Shown: positions 43,668 through 54,560, numbered from the stretch's first letter. The stretch is DNA of 64,000 nt from Linum tenue (GCA_946122785.1 CAMGYJ010000010.1:12747467-12811466), one strand, 5' to 3'. Translations and numbers: made by a program. The notes: generated by a model not told the origin, from the letters alone.

Positions 43668-44060
43668 ATTTATCCTCCCAAAGAAGTTCATAAAAGAAAT
43701 TGAAAAATTATGCAGTGACTTCCTCTGGGGGTACAAGTTGCTGGTAAGAAAAACGTAGTGGCATTATGGGATAAGCTTTGTTTCCCTAAGAAAGAAGGAG
43801 GTCTAGGGTACGCAGGTAATTCTAATTTCGGCCTCTAATGGTTTCTAAATTTCCTCGTGGCTAAAATCCCACGTTTTTTTATCACTTCTTAAACGAGAGA
43901 TCATTTGAAATCCGGCAAATGGAGGGATTCTGGCCAAATCCCTCATCATATTTCTGCATCCAAATTACCTCTAAAAAGGTGATTGGCAATCTTGATTTTT
44001 TGTTTGAGTTCGGCTTGTTTAAACTTCTTATACCTCTTTGAAGTGAAGTTCAGTTGAGAT
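43668..44060 (+). pseudogene. LINE ORF2 3' remainder
   Basis: Resumes the LINE RT downstream of copia 3: FILPKKFIKEIEKLCSDFLW, then a frame change and LCFPKKEGGLGY. It fades out near 44000; its 3' end is obscured by the next copia element. Confidence 0.8.
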
Positions 44061-44328
44061 CATTTGAGGGACCATAACTCCTTACTTTGTTGTGGTTAAT
44101 AGTAAGTTGAGGGACCATCTTGTACTTAACCATATCTCACAATAATTGCTGTTTGAGAATGGTTTCATATATATATTGGGGTCTTGACTACCACCGAACC
44201 CTAACTCTCATAATCATCATCAATAATAAACCTAAGAGCTCACGCTTTTCGTGGATTAGTCTCATGCATACCGAATGGGGATACCACGTAAATTGGTGTA
44301 TCGTATCTTTTCGTTATCGTTTTATACT
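44060..44328 (+). repeat. copia 4, 5' LTR (left edge uncertain)
   Basis: Matches the 50110-50360 repeat up to the primer-binding word at 44329. The left edge is set by loss of similarity. Confidence 0.7.
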
Positions 44329-44411
44329 TGGTATCATACATGGAATTGATCCCACAGTTGTCTCGCAAGCATCAGTGACAAGGACGCTAAAGTTCTCAAT
44401 AGCGCCGCGAA

Positions 44412-44953
44412 TAGGGATAACAATGGGTCGGGTTGGGTCGGGTTTTGCCAAAACCTAAACCCATGGGTTTATCCGTAAAAATAACACGGGTAAACTCATT
44501 GGGTTTGGAAACTCAAACCCAACCCAACCTGTTGGGTATCTGCGGGTTCATGGGTACCCATGGGGCTTGTGGTAAAAAATTTACAATAACAAGTTCCTAT
44601 CAAAATGAAATTCCAACATCAATTTCCCCATACAATTTATCCATACATACAACACCATTCTAGAAAATTCAAACATATCACAATTAAACTAATAAATTCA
44701 CATGGAATAAGTGTAGTAAGAGTTAGATTGGAGGAAATTAGAATTTGGGCAGGGTTTGGGGAGAGTAGGGCGACGAAATAAGTGTGGGCGGGTATCCATG
44801 GGTCGGGTACCCCTAAAACCAAAACCAACCCAGTGAATAGTGTACGGGTTTAAACCCAAACCCGACCTGAAACTCGTCAAGACGGGTTTTACCCGCATTG
44901 ACCGAGTTGGGTCAGGTAGGGTACCCTTGGTTCGGATTTTGTTGCCATCCCTA
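44412..44953. mobile_element. hAT-type MITE (GGGTCGGGT family), copy 2
   Basis: Ends are TAGGGATAACAATGGGTCGG and, in reverse, TAGGGATGGCAACAAAATCC. The flanks are GCCGCGAA (44404-44411) and GCCATGAA (44954-44961), an 8-bp duplication with two mismatches. Shares ACACCATTCTAGAAA and the whole terminal structure with 41738-42429. 542 bp. Confidence 0.88.
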
Positions 44954-46116
44954 GCCATGAAGAGTACCGCTGGTGTTAGCAGCGTGCTTCCGAAGCCGTC
45001 CCCGTTCTTGCTCCATCAATCCGACAATCCCAGCCAATTGTTCGTGGGAGAGCTGCTCACATAATCGAACTATGGAGAGTTGTTAGGAGACATAACGCAC
45101 CCTCTCATCGCCAAGAAAAAACTTGGATTAGTAGACGGAAATATCTTGGCACACACAGATGGTGTCGTTAATTATGATGCCTGGAAGCAATGCGACACCA
45201 TGGTAAAGGGGTAGCTCAAAACCTTTGTGTCGAAGGATGTGCATGGAATCGTTAGCTTTTCCAAGACTGCTAGCGACATTTGGCTCACATCCATTCATTT
45301 TCGGTGAACTGAGCGTGATGATGATGTATGAATTACGGAGAACCATCAGTCTTGCGCAGTAAGAGAAAGCGTTTGTGGCCGCGTTCTACGCCAAAATCTG
45401 TGGGTTATGGGACGAGATCCCCTCCGTTGCTCCATCTATGGAATGTTCTTGCGGTGGTTGCACCTACGACGTCAAACGCAGAATGAGAGAGGCAAAGGAG
45501 AATGAGAGGCTCTTCGACTTTCTCATGGGTCTGGAGGATCCATTCAACACTGTCATAGTACAAATTCTCCCCATGAAACCCATTCCAAGTCTGGACGAGG
45601 CTTACCATTTAGTCACAAATGATGAGCAACCACGTCATATCTCCAGCAGTAGCCGTCCTCGCGTCGAGGTCGGTGTCTTTCAAGCTCACAGTGAAAAGAA
45701 ACAGGACCGGCTGTGCTACAGGGAGAGAGAGATGCAGAAGGGCGCCCCTAGTGTACCCATTTCCAAAAGTTGAGGCACTTCAGAGAGACTTGTTAGAAAC
45801 TGAATGGATACTCGCCTGGCAATCCAAACAATGGGGAGTCAAAGCAACGTCGCAGGTCCGGCTGTAGCTAGCGCCCTCCTCCTCAAGTAGATGTTGTTGA
45901 CATCAAGCATAGCCCCATTCCGGGCTTGACAGTGGTGCAGCACTATGCTGAAGTCGTTCCTCAACTCGGGCTCAGTCGCGTGCGCCGCACCTCCCTTGGA
46001 TATGATGTCCAACATAGCATGTATGAATTTAAATTCCAGCTGTGCTTGTGTTATTGATTCCGGTTGTAACGAGCATATCATTAATGATAAGTCTTTATTG
46101 CTTGATGAGCAGGAGA
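44954..46116 (+). pseudogene. copia 4 gag
   Basis: Includes NPSQLFVGELLT, then 45375-45773, a copia gag segment: FYAKICGLWDEIPSVAP, CTYDVKRRMREAKENERLFD and FLMGLEDPFNTV. Stops precede and follow it. Protease sequence is reduced to a DSGCNEHII-like piece near 46060. The gypsy remnant then interrupts at 46122. Confidence 0.82.
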
Positions 46117-46121
46117 AACCC

Positions 46122-46837
46122 TGATAGCAACCAGTTTGCTATCGGTTTAGGGTTTGCTTGTAACTCACAAGCGAGAGTATGACGTAAAGTGTCGAAAGAC
46201 TATTTTTAGTTTATTGATTGATTGATTCCCCGGACTAACGCCGTGATTACAATATATAGGCGACTAAACCTAATTCGTAACCCTAGCTAACCTGGACTCT
46301 ATTGACCTAGCCGAACTCCTTCCACTCTCTTAGGCCTCTCGGCCAACCCACCAAAACCCTAGCCCAACTTACGTACTACTACTACACTACATTTCGACCC
46401 ATGCACTAATGACCCATGCACTAATGACCTACTAACTACTAACTAATGACCCATAAAACAATTAAACATATAACACTAACCACAACCCAACCCATCTCTT
46501 CTCGCCAACGAAGGTCCACAAGTTGCTACCATTCCATCCCCCTTCAAATTCAACCTTGTCCCCAAGGTTGACATTCAACATCGTCCTCCTCAAACAAGCA
46601 CATAATTTTGGCCGTACCGCACTTATGCCTGAGCGTGAACCGTTCGTCACAATTAAAGCATAGCCCCTGGGCGCGTCGCAGCTGTTGCTCCTCCCAGGTC
46701 AACCTCCTGCCACCCGCAGCACCGCGCGGTGGTCCCGTTCCTTCCGCAGTTGCTGCCCGAGCCCCCGTCGGTCCACCACCATAACACTAACCACAACCCA
46801 TCTCTTCTCGCCAACGAAGGTCCACGGGTTGCTACCA
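46122..46837 (-). mobile_element. Internally deleted gypsy-type LTR remnant with AACCC target duplication
   Basis: Begins TGATAGCAACC and ends GTTGCTACCA, flanked on both sides by AACCC (46117-46121 and 46838-46842). It consists of one LTR of about 410 bp (46122-46531), a C-rich tract that is a polypurine tract on the minus strand, a gag knuckle fragment (LCFNCDERFTLRHKC, minus strand, 46590-46670), and only the last 57 bp of the second LTR (46781-46837). So most of the 5' LTR and the interior are gone, while the outer junctions survive. Confidence 0.85.
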
Positions 46838-46842
46838 AACCC

Positions 46843-48440
46843 CTGCTTTACGGGGTAGAATTCTGAATGGCACAGGTGTTCTTGTGCAGGGTATTGGTAC
46901 GGCAAAATTGTCGAATGATTTGTTACTTCAGAGGGTTCTTCATGCTCTGGATTTTCAATGCAATTTACTCTCCGTCAGTCAACTCACAGCTGATCTCCCG
47001 GTCTCGTTGATTTTCTTGAATGATTTCTGTGTTGTTCAGGACTTACCCTCCAAGAAGCTGATTGGGATGGGTAAGCATGTTGATGGATTATATTATTCGT
47101 AGTTATTTGATGGGCGGAATCCGGTGGCACACTCAGTTCGTCAGGGTGCAGCTAGTTCAGCGTTATGGCACACTCGCTTGGGACATCCTGTCCATTCTTC
47201 AGCATTTCATTCCTGTTTACGAGCTAAGCAAGCTCGAGATCCTTTTGCTTCTAGTTCCATCACTACTCAAGGGATTTTTGAACTTATACATGATGACATT
47301 TGGGGAGGATATCAGATTCCCTCTTTTTTTGGAGCTCGTTATTTCTTGACAATAATGGATGATTTTACTCGTGTATTTTGGGTGTTCTTATTGAAGTTTA
47401 AATTTGATTTTTTCTAGAACATGGTACTCACTCAACATCGTAAGCAGGTTCGTCGTATTCAGGCCAATAATGGTCCTGAGTTTGCTACAATGGAGATGCA
47501 AAACTACTACGAGGAAACTAGCATTTTTCTTCAGACTTCCTGCATAGACACTCCACAGAAAAATAGTGTTGTGGAGCATAAACATCGACATCTTCTGGAG
47601 ACTGCACGGGCTTTACGGTTTCTTGCCAACCTTCCTCTTACATTATAGGGTGAATGTGTTCTTACCGCTGCCTATCTTCTCAACCGGTTGCCTCTCTCTC
47701 CGATCAGTAATCGGTCACCATATCAGGTTATGTTCGGTAAAGCGCCCTCGTATCATCATTTGTGCAATTTTGGTTGCCTTGCATATGCTCGTGACACTCA
47801 TCATGGGTTGGATAAATTTGCTCTGCGTGGTCGAGCTGGTATATTCATTGGGTATCCTAATAATCAGCGAGGTTACCATGTTTGTGACCTCGAGCATTGA
47901 TGGATCTACACATCTCAAGATGTGAGGTTTCCCGAGCACATTTTCCCCTATCATCTATCGACCTCTCCTAGTGTTATCAACGTCCATTCATCTGCATCTC
48001 TGCCACAATCGTCTGCACTTCCTTTCTCACACGAGGAGGATTATTGTGATACATGGCATGCCCACACTGCTACTCAGCCCTCCTCTAGCAGTACAGGTGG
48101 TAAGAATTCTTCTTCAGCTCCCCAGGCAGACAATGAACCCCCTTTTCCTTCGGCCAAAAAGGGCATTGATCCGCCCTCTCCATGCATCCCAGGTCCCCTT
48201 GCCCCCCGCGTCGCATGACTTCCTTGGAGGAGATACAGACCACTGCACCGGCTTCTCCCCTCGTTACATCGACCCCACACCCCTTGTCGTCAGCATCTGA
48301 TTTGTCACCCAGTTCGCCTCCTGTCGTGGAGGCTCCTGCCCCAACACTTTGGCTTAGTGACCGCATTCTCCAGCCTTCTACTTGCTTGGTTGGTTATGAT
48401 GTCACGATGCCAGGCCTCACAAATCATATTTAGGTCGAGT
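46843..48440 (+). pseudogene. copia 4 protease end and integrase
   Basis: Reads HALDFQCNLLSVSQLTADLP (protease C-terminus), ALWHTRLGHPVHSSAFHSCL (integrase zinc region), FELIHDDIWGGYQIPSF, YFLTIMDDFTRVFWVFLLKF, then after a stop RIQANNGPEF and CIDTPQKNSVVEHKHRHLL. The C-terminal part is GRAGIFIGYPNNQRGYHV. A Ser/Pro-rich linker follows at about 47950-48400. In-frame stops occur near 47100, 47416, 47648 and 47900. Confidence 0.88.
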
Positions 48441-48559
48441 AACCGATGGAGGACTATCTCACCTATCGGCGTCTATCTTATCACGCATTTGTCGCAGTCG
48501 TCACTTTTGTTGATGAACCTCGGTTCTACTATCAAGACACGCACTATGCACAATAGCAG

Positions 48560-49058
48560 GCTGCTATGTGCACCAAAATTCTTGCTCTGAAAGCTAATGG
48601 CACGTGGGTCTTGTGCCATCTCCCTCCCGGTAAGCGTGCGATTGCTTGCAAGGTGGTCTACAAGGTGAATTTTCTCCATATGGGTCCATTGAGGGATATA
48701 AAGCTTGATTAGTCACCAAAGGTTTTACTCAGGTAGAAGGGATTGACTATCATGATAGCTTTCAGGTTGCCAAACTCGTCACTGTCCGCTGCTTATTATC
48801 TGTTGCTGCTCATCAGGTTGTGATCATACATCAATTGGACATCAACAACGCCTTTTTACATGACGATCTTGACGAGGAGGTCTATATGCAGATCCCTCAA
48901 GGTTTCTCTCGTCCTGGTGGCACACGAGTTTATCGTATTTGCAAGTCTATCTATGTCTTCGTTAGGCCTCTCGCAACTGGTACCAGAAGTTTACATAGGC
49001 TTTGCTCACTCTAGGGTTTTCAAAAAGCCGAGCGGATTACTCTTTGTTGACTTACAGT
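48560..49058 (+). pseudogene. copia 4 reverse transcriptase, N-terminal half
   Basis: Recognisable blocks are the KRAIACKVVYKVNF region and HQLDINNAFLHDDLDEEVYM with QIPQGFSRPGG (48820-48910). Many stops. The half with the catalytic YVDD is absent; the sequence jumps into the hAT fragment at 49059. Confidence 0.82.
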
Positions 49059-49667
49059 TAGGGCTGCAAATGAGCCGAGCTGAGCCTAGTTTTACCCCAA
49101 CTTGAGCTTGACTCGTTAACAAATGAGCTGAGCTCGAGCCCGAGCCATTTATTAATGAACCAAGTCGAGTCGAGTTCGAGTTAGGATTGTTTACTAAATT
49201 CTTAGATCGTATTTGATACATTCATTTTCTATGTCGTGTATGGTACATGTGATTGATGTAACGATAAAAAAATAATCAAATGTTCAATATCTATTAATCT
49301 TATATTATAATTTGTACTTGTCATATTGTTTAGTTAATAAATTTTAACTAGTTCAAATCATGTTATTTCATAGTATCGAAACAATTTTGTACATAATTTC
49401 TTTATAGAATTAAAAACAAGACATATTTTCTTACTTGTTCAACATGTTAAACTGCACATGATGTGAGATATATAATTTAACACTCCTATGAATTATGAAA
49501 GTCCAAATTAGATCGATTAGTCCATAAGTCAGTGATCAAGTTGGCCCTCAAACCACAATGTTGAGACATCTCATGAGCTCTAAATGAGCCAAATCACGAG
49601 TTGAGCTCAACAAGCCACCGAGTCAAGCTAGCTCGCGAAGAAGAAAGCTAAGCTCAAGCTTGGATCG
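49059..49667. mobile_element. hAT-type element, right end lost
   Basis: The left end, TAGGGCTGCAAATGAGCCGA, is a typical hAT terminus with GAGCTCGAGC-type subterminal words. The right side keeps AGCCGAG-like words (near 49615-49660) but no matching terminus. The copia RT segment spanning the catalytic box is missing at the same place, so a deletion probably removed both. Confidence 0.7.
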
Positions 49668-50110
49668 TCAGTATTCTCTACCTTATAGTTACTCATCCGG
49701 ATATCACATATGTAGTCAATATTCTCAGTGAGGTAGTATATTCTCCCACTCATGCTCATGAAGATGCTGCTCTCTGCATTTTGCACTATCTCAAGTCTGC
49801 CCTTGGCAAAGGTTTATTCCTTCCCTCGAATGGTATTCTTACTTTGACTACTTATTGTTATGCCGACTGGGGTGGCTGCCCCACCACTCGTCGTTCTACG
49901 ACCAGTTATTTCATCACCTTGGGTTCTTCTTCTATTTCTCGGCATATCAAGAAACAGTTTGTTGTTGCTCGATCATGGACAGAGGCTGAATACCGTGCCA
50001 CTAGCTTCTCCATGACTTGAGTATTCGTCATTCTCAGCCCACTCCGTTGCACTGTGAGAATCAAGCCGCTCTGCACATTTGGGCTAATCCTGTCTTTCAT
50101 GAACGCACGA
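49668..50110 (+). pseudogene. copia 4 RNase H
   Basis: Resumes with ILYLIVTHPDITYVVNILSE, then MHYLKSALGKGLFLPSNG, TYCYADWGGCPTTRRSTTSY and ARSWTEAEYRA. After a deletion it ends [20 protein letters not shown] and then runs into the 3' LTR without the normal C-terminus. Confidence 0.85.
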
Positions 50111-50360
50111 AGCATGTTATGGGCTAATCCATAACTCCTTACTTTGTTGTACTTAACCATATCTCACGGTAATTACTTTGTTGTACTTAACCATATCTCA
50201 CGGTAATTGCTGGGGTCTTGGCTGTCGCCGAACCCTAACTCTCATAATCATCAATAATAAACCTAAGAGCTTACGCTCTTCGTGGACTAGTCCTATTCAT
50301 ATCGAACGGGGAAATCACGTAAATCGGTGTATCATATCTTTTTGTTTATCATTTTCTACA
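50110..50360 (+). repeat. copia 4, 3' LTR
   Basis: Partner of 44060-44328. Its start contains a short local duplication of ACTTTGTTGTACTTAACCAT (50137-50157 and 50175-50195). Ends near ATTTTCTACA at 50360. Confidence 0.75.
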
Positions 50361-50625
50361 ACTTAAAAGGATAAGTTTTGAGAAAAGGGACAATACTCTT
50401 GCTTTTAAGTTTAACAGGGAAAATACATTATATTGAGTATCCTTTGTTTCCTGTGCGTAGATGCTTATGATTACCCTCTTATTGGATTGAATCAAAGGGT
50501 TATAATCGAATTTAGCATCATTATTATTTCCTTATGTTCGAATGCTCATGATTTAATTCTTGCTAGATTAATTGGATTAGATTGGAGACTTATACTTGGA
50601 TTGAGTGGTCTTGAAACTTTTAGAG
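50361..50625. other. Unassigned spacer
   Basis: No gene or repeat structure recognised. Confidence 0.4.
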
Positions 50626-50633
50626 GTTCACTA

Positions 50634-51245
50634 TCAAGGTTGTCAAACCGGTTTATATCGGTCTGCCGGTTTTAATAAAATACATGAGAAAAATGGAAAT
50701 CCTCAATTCCAAATAAATTAGTCATGAAAAAGCAATTAGAAGAATTATTTCACACAAAATAATTTATAGCTAAGAATCAGTAACTAATACTAAACAATTA
50801 GATTCTTAAAAATAAAATTATATAAAATGAATTTATTAATGTTTATAATGATTTTTGTAAAATTTAGTATTAGATATATAATATATAAGGTTAATATAGA
50901 CAACAAAATTGCTTGTAGCCTACTTGGTTCAAATGAATTTATTAATGTTTATAATGATTTGTGTTAAATTTATTAATGTTAATAATGATTTGTGTAAAAT
51001 ATAGTATTAGATATATAATATATAAGGTTAATATAGACAACAAAATTGCTTTTAGCCTACCTGGTTCAAATCCTATGAAGGATGTTTATTTTTGGATAAA
51101 ATGTGTGTAACATTGAATTCCGATTTCTGGTCTAACCGACCGGATCTGACCACAGTTAAATATCGACATCTTTCCATCCGGTTTGCTGACCGATACCGGT
51201 TGTACCTGGTTGAACCGGCCGGCATGAAACCGGTTTTACAACCAA
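50634..51245. mobile_element. hAT-type MITE with exact 8-bp duplication GTTCACTA
   Basis: Ends are TCAAGGTTGTCAAACCGG and, in reverse, TTGGTTGTAAAACCGG. GTTCACTA flanks both sides (50626-50633 and 51246-51253). The AT-rich centre holds a tandem duplication of about 110 bp around 50825-51060. CCGGTTTNNACCGG-type words are frequent at the ends. 612 bp, no coding. Confidence 0.9.
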
Positions 51246-51390
51246 GTTCACTACACATTGCCATTGCCCTTATCCTCTCCACGTTTTGCTTCGTAAAATA
51301 TGTTTAGGGTTGGTTTCTTATTATTGTCGTTGCAGCAAGCAGCTAGTTCTTGATACAACATCAAATTTAAAAACCAAACAAAATGAATAT

Positions 51391-51463
51391 TGGAGATGCG
51401 GGGTATCGATCCCCGTACCTCTCGCATGCTAAGCGAGCGCTCTACCATCTGAGCTACATCCCC
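51391..51463 (-). tRNA. tRNA-Ala (anticodon AGC)
   Basis: The minus strand folds as a complete cloverleaf. The acceptor is GGGGATG pairing with CATCTCC, the D-arm has AGCTCAGATGGTAGAGC, the anticodon loop is TTAGCAT within paired CTCGC/GCGAG, and the T-arm is CGGGGATCGATACCCCG. Length is 73 nt without CCA, with no intron. The AGC anticodon lies at 51428-51430. Confidence 0.96.
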
Positions 51464-51559
51464 TTGGTGTAGTGCATTTATTACTATTCGAGCTATATCA
51501 CCTTTACCATGCGTTATTTTTATTAAGTAGCCAGACCTACAGTGAGATCAATGGTATAG

Positions 51560-51766
51560 TTGCCCGTTTATTTACCCTTATCAAAATAAGGTGAGCCGCT
51601 ATCCACATTTCTCTTGAAAAAAAATTATTTGGTGCTTTTCAACATCGTTACAACATAAGGTGAGCCGGTTGCCAGTTTATTTACCCTTATCAAAATAAGG
51701 TGAGCCGCTATCCACATTTCTCTTGAAATAAAAATATATGGTGCTTTTCAACATCGTTACAACAAT
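51560..51766. repeat. 109-bp tandem duplication between the tRNA copies
   Basis: Two copies starting TTGCC(C/A)GTTTATTTACCC (51560 and 51669) share GGTGAGCCGCTATCCACATT and GGTGCTTTTCAACATCGTTA. The period is 109 bp. Confidence 0.9.
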
Positions 51767-51796
51767 ACAATTTTCTACCAAAACAAAAAAGAATAT

Positions 51797-51869
51797 AAAA
51801 GATACGGAATATTAATCTCCCTACCTCTCGCATACTAAGCAAACACTCCATCATCTGAGATACATCCCA
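51797..51869 (-). pseudogene. Decayed tRNA-Ala copy
   Basis: Aligns along its length with the tRNA-Ala at 51391-51463, retaining the CCTCTCGCATACTAAGC region. The acceptor stem (GGGATGT versus GTATCT), the T-stem and the D-arm carry mismatches, and the anticodon becomes AGT. It lies about 0.4 kb away in the same orientation, so it probably arose by local duplication. Confidence 0.85.
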
Positions 51870-51989
51870 TGGTAATTGGTATAGTGCCATTCTTGTCATG
51901 TGCTCTTCTTATCGTGGAACCCAAACTAAGCTACCAATGAGAACAAAATCTAACTGTAACATAACTATATATAGATCATCATCAACTCC

Positions 51990-53230
51990 GCAAACCCTGA
52001 ACAGTAGAACTCATCCATTGCTTTCACCACATCCAGCTTAATTATATTCCAATAGTTTTTAGAAGAATTCCAATGTAAATTCGTCCAGCCCTGAGGCCTT
52101 GTCACCACTACAAGAACAAATGGCAGCCCAGATTTCTACTTCAGTGAAAGGGACAGTAAGCTGATAATTATCCTCAGTACTGAAACCCCCAACCTTGTAA
52201 CCATCGGTGAAGGGTCAGGAGCAATTCTCCTCAAGGAATCTTCTCTTGAAATGTTGGCCAAACTCTTCACTTTCAACTTCACAATTATTTTTTTCCTTCT
52301 TTTCTAATTCACCATTCGATGGAAATAATTTGTGTTCTTATCTCCATTCGAGGGCCTTTCTCCTCTTCCTCGTCAATCCTCTTGATCTTAAACAGTAGCT
52401 CTTCAATCTTCTGTAGAATTCTGCCAAAAACACTCCTTGTTCCAAACCTTTATCATCTTCTTAGTTTGCCTCAATCTCCTGCTAAAAACAATCCTTCCAT
52501 AATCCACATATTCTCAAAACGCCAAGGGCAAGTAAACCTCTTCAAGATGCCCCATTTAACCAAAATCAGGTTGTGATCAGATTCAACCCTCTCAAGAGAA
52601 ATCTATGGTCCTAAGGAGAAGGTTTCTTCAAAACTAGGATTGACGAGGGCTCTGTCAATGCGGGAGAGCGATGCATTTGAGCCACCGCTATTGCAAGTAA
52701 ACAGTGAACCCAACAAAGAAAGATCAATCAGCCCATTCTTACTAATTATCGAGTTAAAATCAGATACTGGATCCCTGCTTCACGGCCATCCCCTGTACTC
52801 CACATTATTGCTAACAAGATTAAAATCCCCAACAATACAAAGGGGAGGAAAATATCTTTGACAAACCATGTCAATCTCACTTAAAAAAGCAAGTTTATCA
52901 TTCTTCTCCTGCGAACCATAAACAACCATCACAACAATAAATTCATTCCTCTCAACATGATTTAATCTAACTACAAGAGAAAAATCTCCATTCCAAGAGT
53001 TAAGGAGGCTGAAATCCTCCTTATCCCAGAAAATCACAATGCCCCCTCTTGTATTGACTGCATCATTTGCAAGCAAACCAACCATCATGTTTCCACTGAC
53101 AAAGTTAATTAGAATTTGAGAACAAGAATTCCACGTTGTGTCAGTAAGCCCCACAATCGACCCTTCATGACAAGGATGATCTCCCAGTATCAGTTTTCGG
53201 GTCTTAAAATGAAGCAAACCCATGAAGCAA
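51990..53230 (-). pseudogene. LINE endonuclease and start of RT (inverted segment)
   Basis: The clearest frame is 52780-53223: NTRGGIVIFWDKEDFSLLNS, NEFIVVMVVYGSQEKNDKLA and PPLCIVGDFNLVSNN, all L1 endonuclease blocks. Farther left the frames break. Traces such as SRIDRALVN and KASGLDEFT precede the RT core. Confidence 0.82.
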
Positions 53231-53234
53231 GCTT

Positions 53235-54300
53235 CATTGCTAACGAGTTGATTGACAACTGACGGAGATGTGGACAGCCTGGAATTGCTTTTAAGTTACA
53301 TATTGAGAAGGGATTTGATTCAATAAATTGGGACTGCCCGTTTACTATTCTGTCAAAGATGGATTTACTAAACTTGGTGGCTTGGGTATTGTTGGTACGA
53401 AAACCAGAAGTCAAGCCCTCCTATGCAAATGGTGGTGTAAGTACACGTACACACATGACAGAGAATCTTGGTGGAGCGAGCTGATTAGTTGAAGTATCTT
53501 AATGACATGTCTAGATGGATGCCAAGGGTTGGTACTACTGCCGCAAATCCGATTGCCACCTTGCAAATGTTGCTCATGAAAGTGATGGGAGGATTGTCTG
53601 GGATACACCACTTAAGTTTGATCTGAGAGGGGGGTTGAGAGAGAGAAACAAAACTTGTTAAATTTACTTGATAATTTGCCTTGTGAGTTATCTGGTGCAA
53701 GTACCTCTTCTATTGCATGGGATCCTTCTCAAGCTGGTTTCCCTGTTGGGTCGGTTTACAAGGATCTGATCATTGAACGTTTTTCAGGTGTTGCTTACTT
53801 CCCATTCAGGCGATCTGAAGACGGCGATGCCTCACAAAATTTGTGTCTTCCTTTGGATTGATTTTCAAAAGAAGATCTCCACACAGGAAGCACTTAAGAG
53901 AAGAGGCTACGCATTCCCAAGTCGTTGTGCCCTTTGTTGTGGTAGTGAAGAAAGCAGCAATCATCTTTTTCGATCTTGTAGTTGAACTCAAGATGTTTGG
54001 AGGATGATCAGCTGCTTCGTGAAGGTATCCTCTCCTAACATTGCTGAAATGATTAGAGCTTGGACACACAATATGCCTTCCAACCCACGTGAATGGTGTA
54101 CAAGCGTCTTGCTCCACACCTTGTGCTGGTGCATTTGGGTTGAAAGGAATGCTAAAATATTTAGAGATTAGAATGATTCCAGCAAACAGATTTGCTTAAA
54201 GATTGGGTGGCTCATTTCCAGCTGGCTCATTGCTGCAAACAAGATCGAGAAGGATGTTGGTTATCAATGGCTTCGCACAATGAAGGCTCGCCTCTTCCCT
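53235..54300 (+). pseudogene. LINE RT and zinc-finger domain (direct segment)
   Basis: RT starts at PGIAFKLHIEKGFDSINWD (53270-53330). A deletion then joins it to KLGGLGIVGTKTRSQALLC, removing the catalytic box. The C-terminal RVT-associated zinc finger reads MPHKICVFLWIDFQKKI, RRGYAFPSRCALCC and ESSNHLFRSCS (53820-53985). Confidence 0.85.
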
Positions 54301-54560
54301 AGTGGACTACAAGCTGTTCATATGTGATTTTGGGTAGGATGATGATTTGGTTCAGAACACCTTCTATTTGTACTTCGGGTTGGTGGGTCTGTTTTTTTTT
54401 GTTCGTTGGCGGGTTGGTTGTTGTAGTGCGCCAGGTTGTTTTCTTCTTTCCCCGCTTTTGTTTGAACGTTGCAGCAGGTTGCTCTTTGTAGTTGCATTTT
54501 GTTTCTGTTTTTGTTTTATTTCTTCTAATAATATATTTCATCATTATAAAAAAATCCCTC

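Larger units (their letters stand above)
44060..50360 (+). mobile_element. Ty1/copia LTR retrotransposon 4 (plus strand, decayed)
   Basis: Related terminal repeats (about 44060-44328 and about 50110-50360) share ACTTAACCATATCTCAC, CCGAACCCTAACTCTCATAA and CACGTAAAT(T/C)GGTGTATC. A TGGTATCA primer-binding word follows the left LTR at 44329. Coding order is gag-(PR)-INT-RT-RH on the plus strand. It is interrupted by a MITE, a gypsy remnant and a hAT fragment. Outer boundaries are approximate and I found no target duplication. Confidence 0.82.
51960..54560. mobile_element. LINE with inverted 5' part (twin-priming structure)
   Basis: The left part (about 51990-53230) is minus-strand LINE, running from the endonuclease next to the junction to the beginning of RT at its left edge. 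The right part (about 53235-54560) is plus-strand LINE, from mid RT through the zinc-finger domain to a 3' UTR ending in ATTATAAAAAAA. Order and orientation equal those of a 5' inversion produced during target-primed reverse transcription. Both parts are decayed. The outer left edge is approximate. Confidence 0.75.

Noticed and set aside
46462..46905. Host gene suggested by several minus-strand frames
   Set aside because: The sequence is explained by a gypsy LTR and a gag zinc-knuckle fragment flanked by AACCC.
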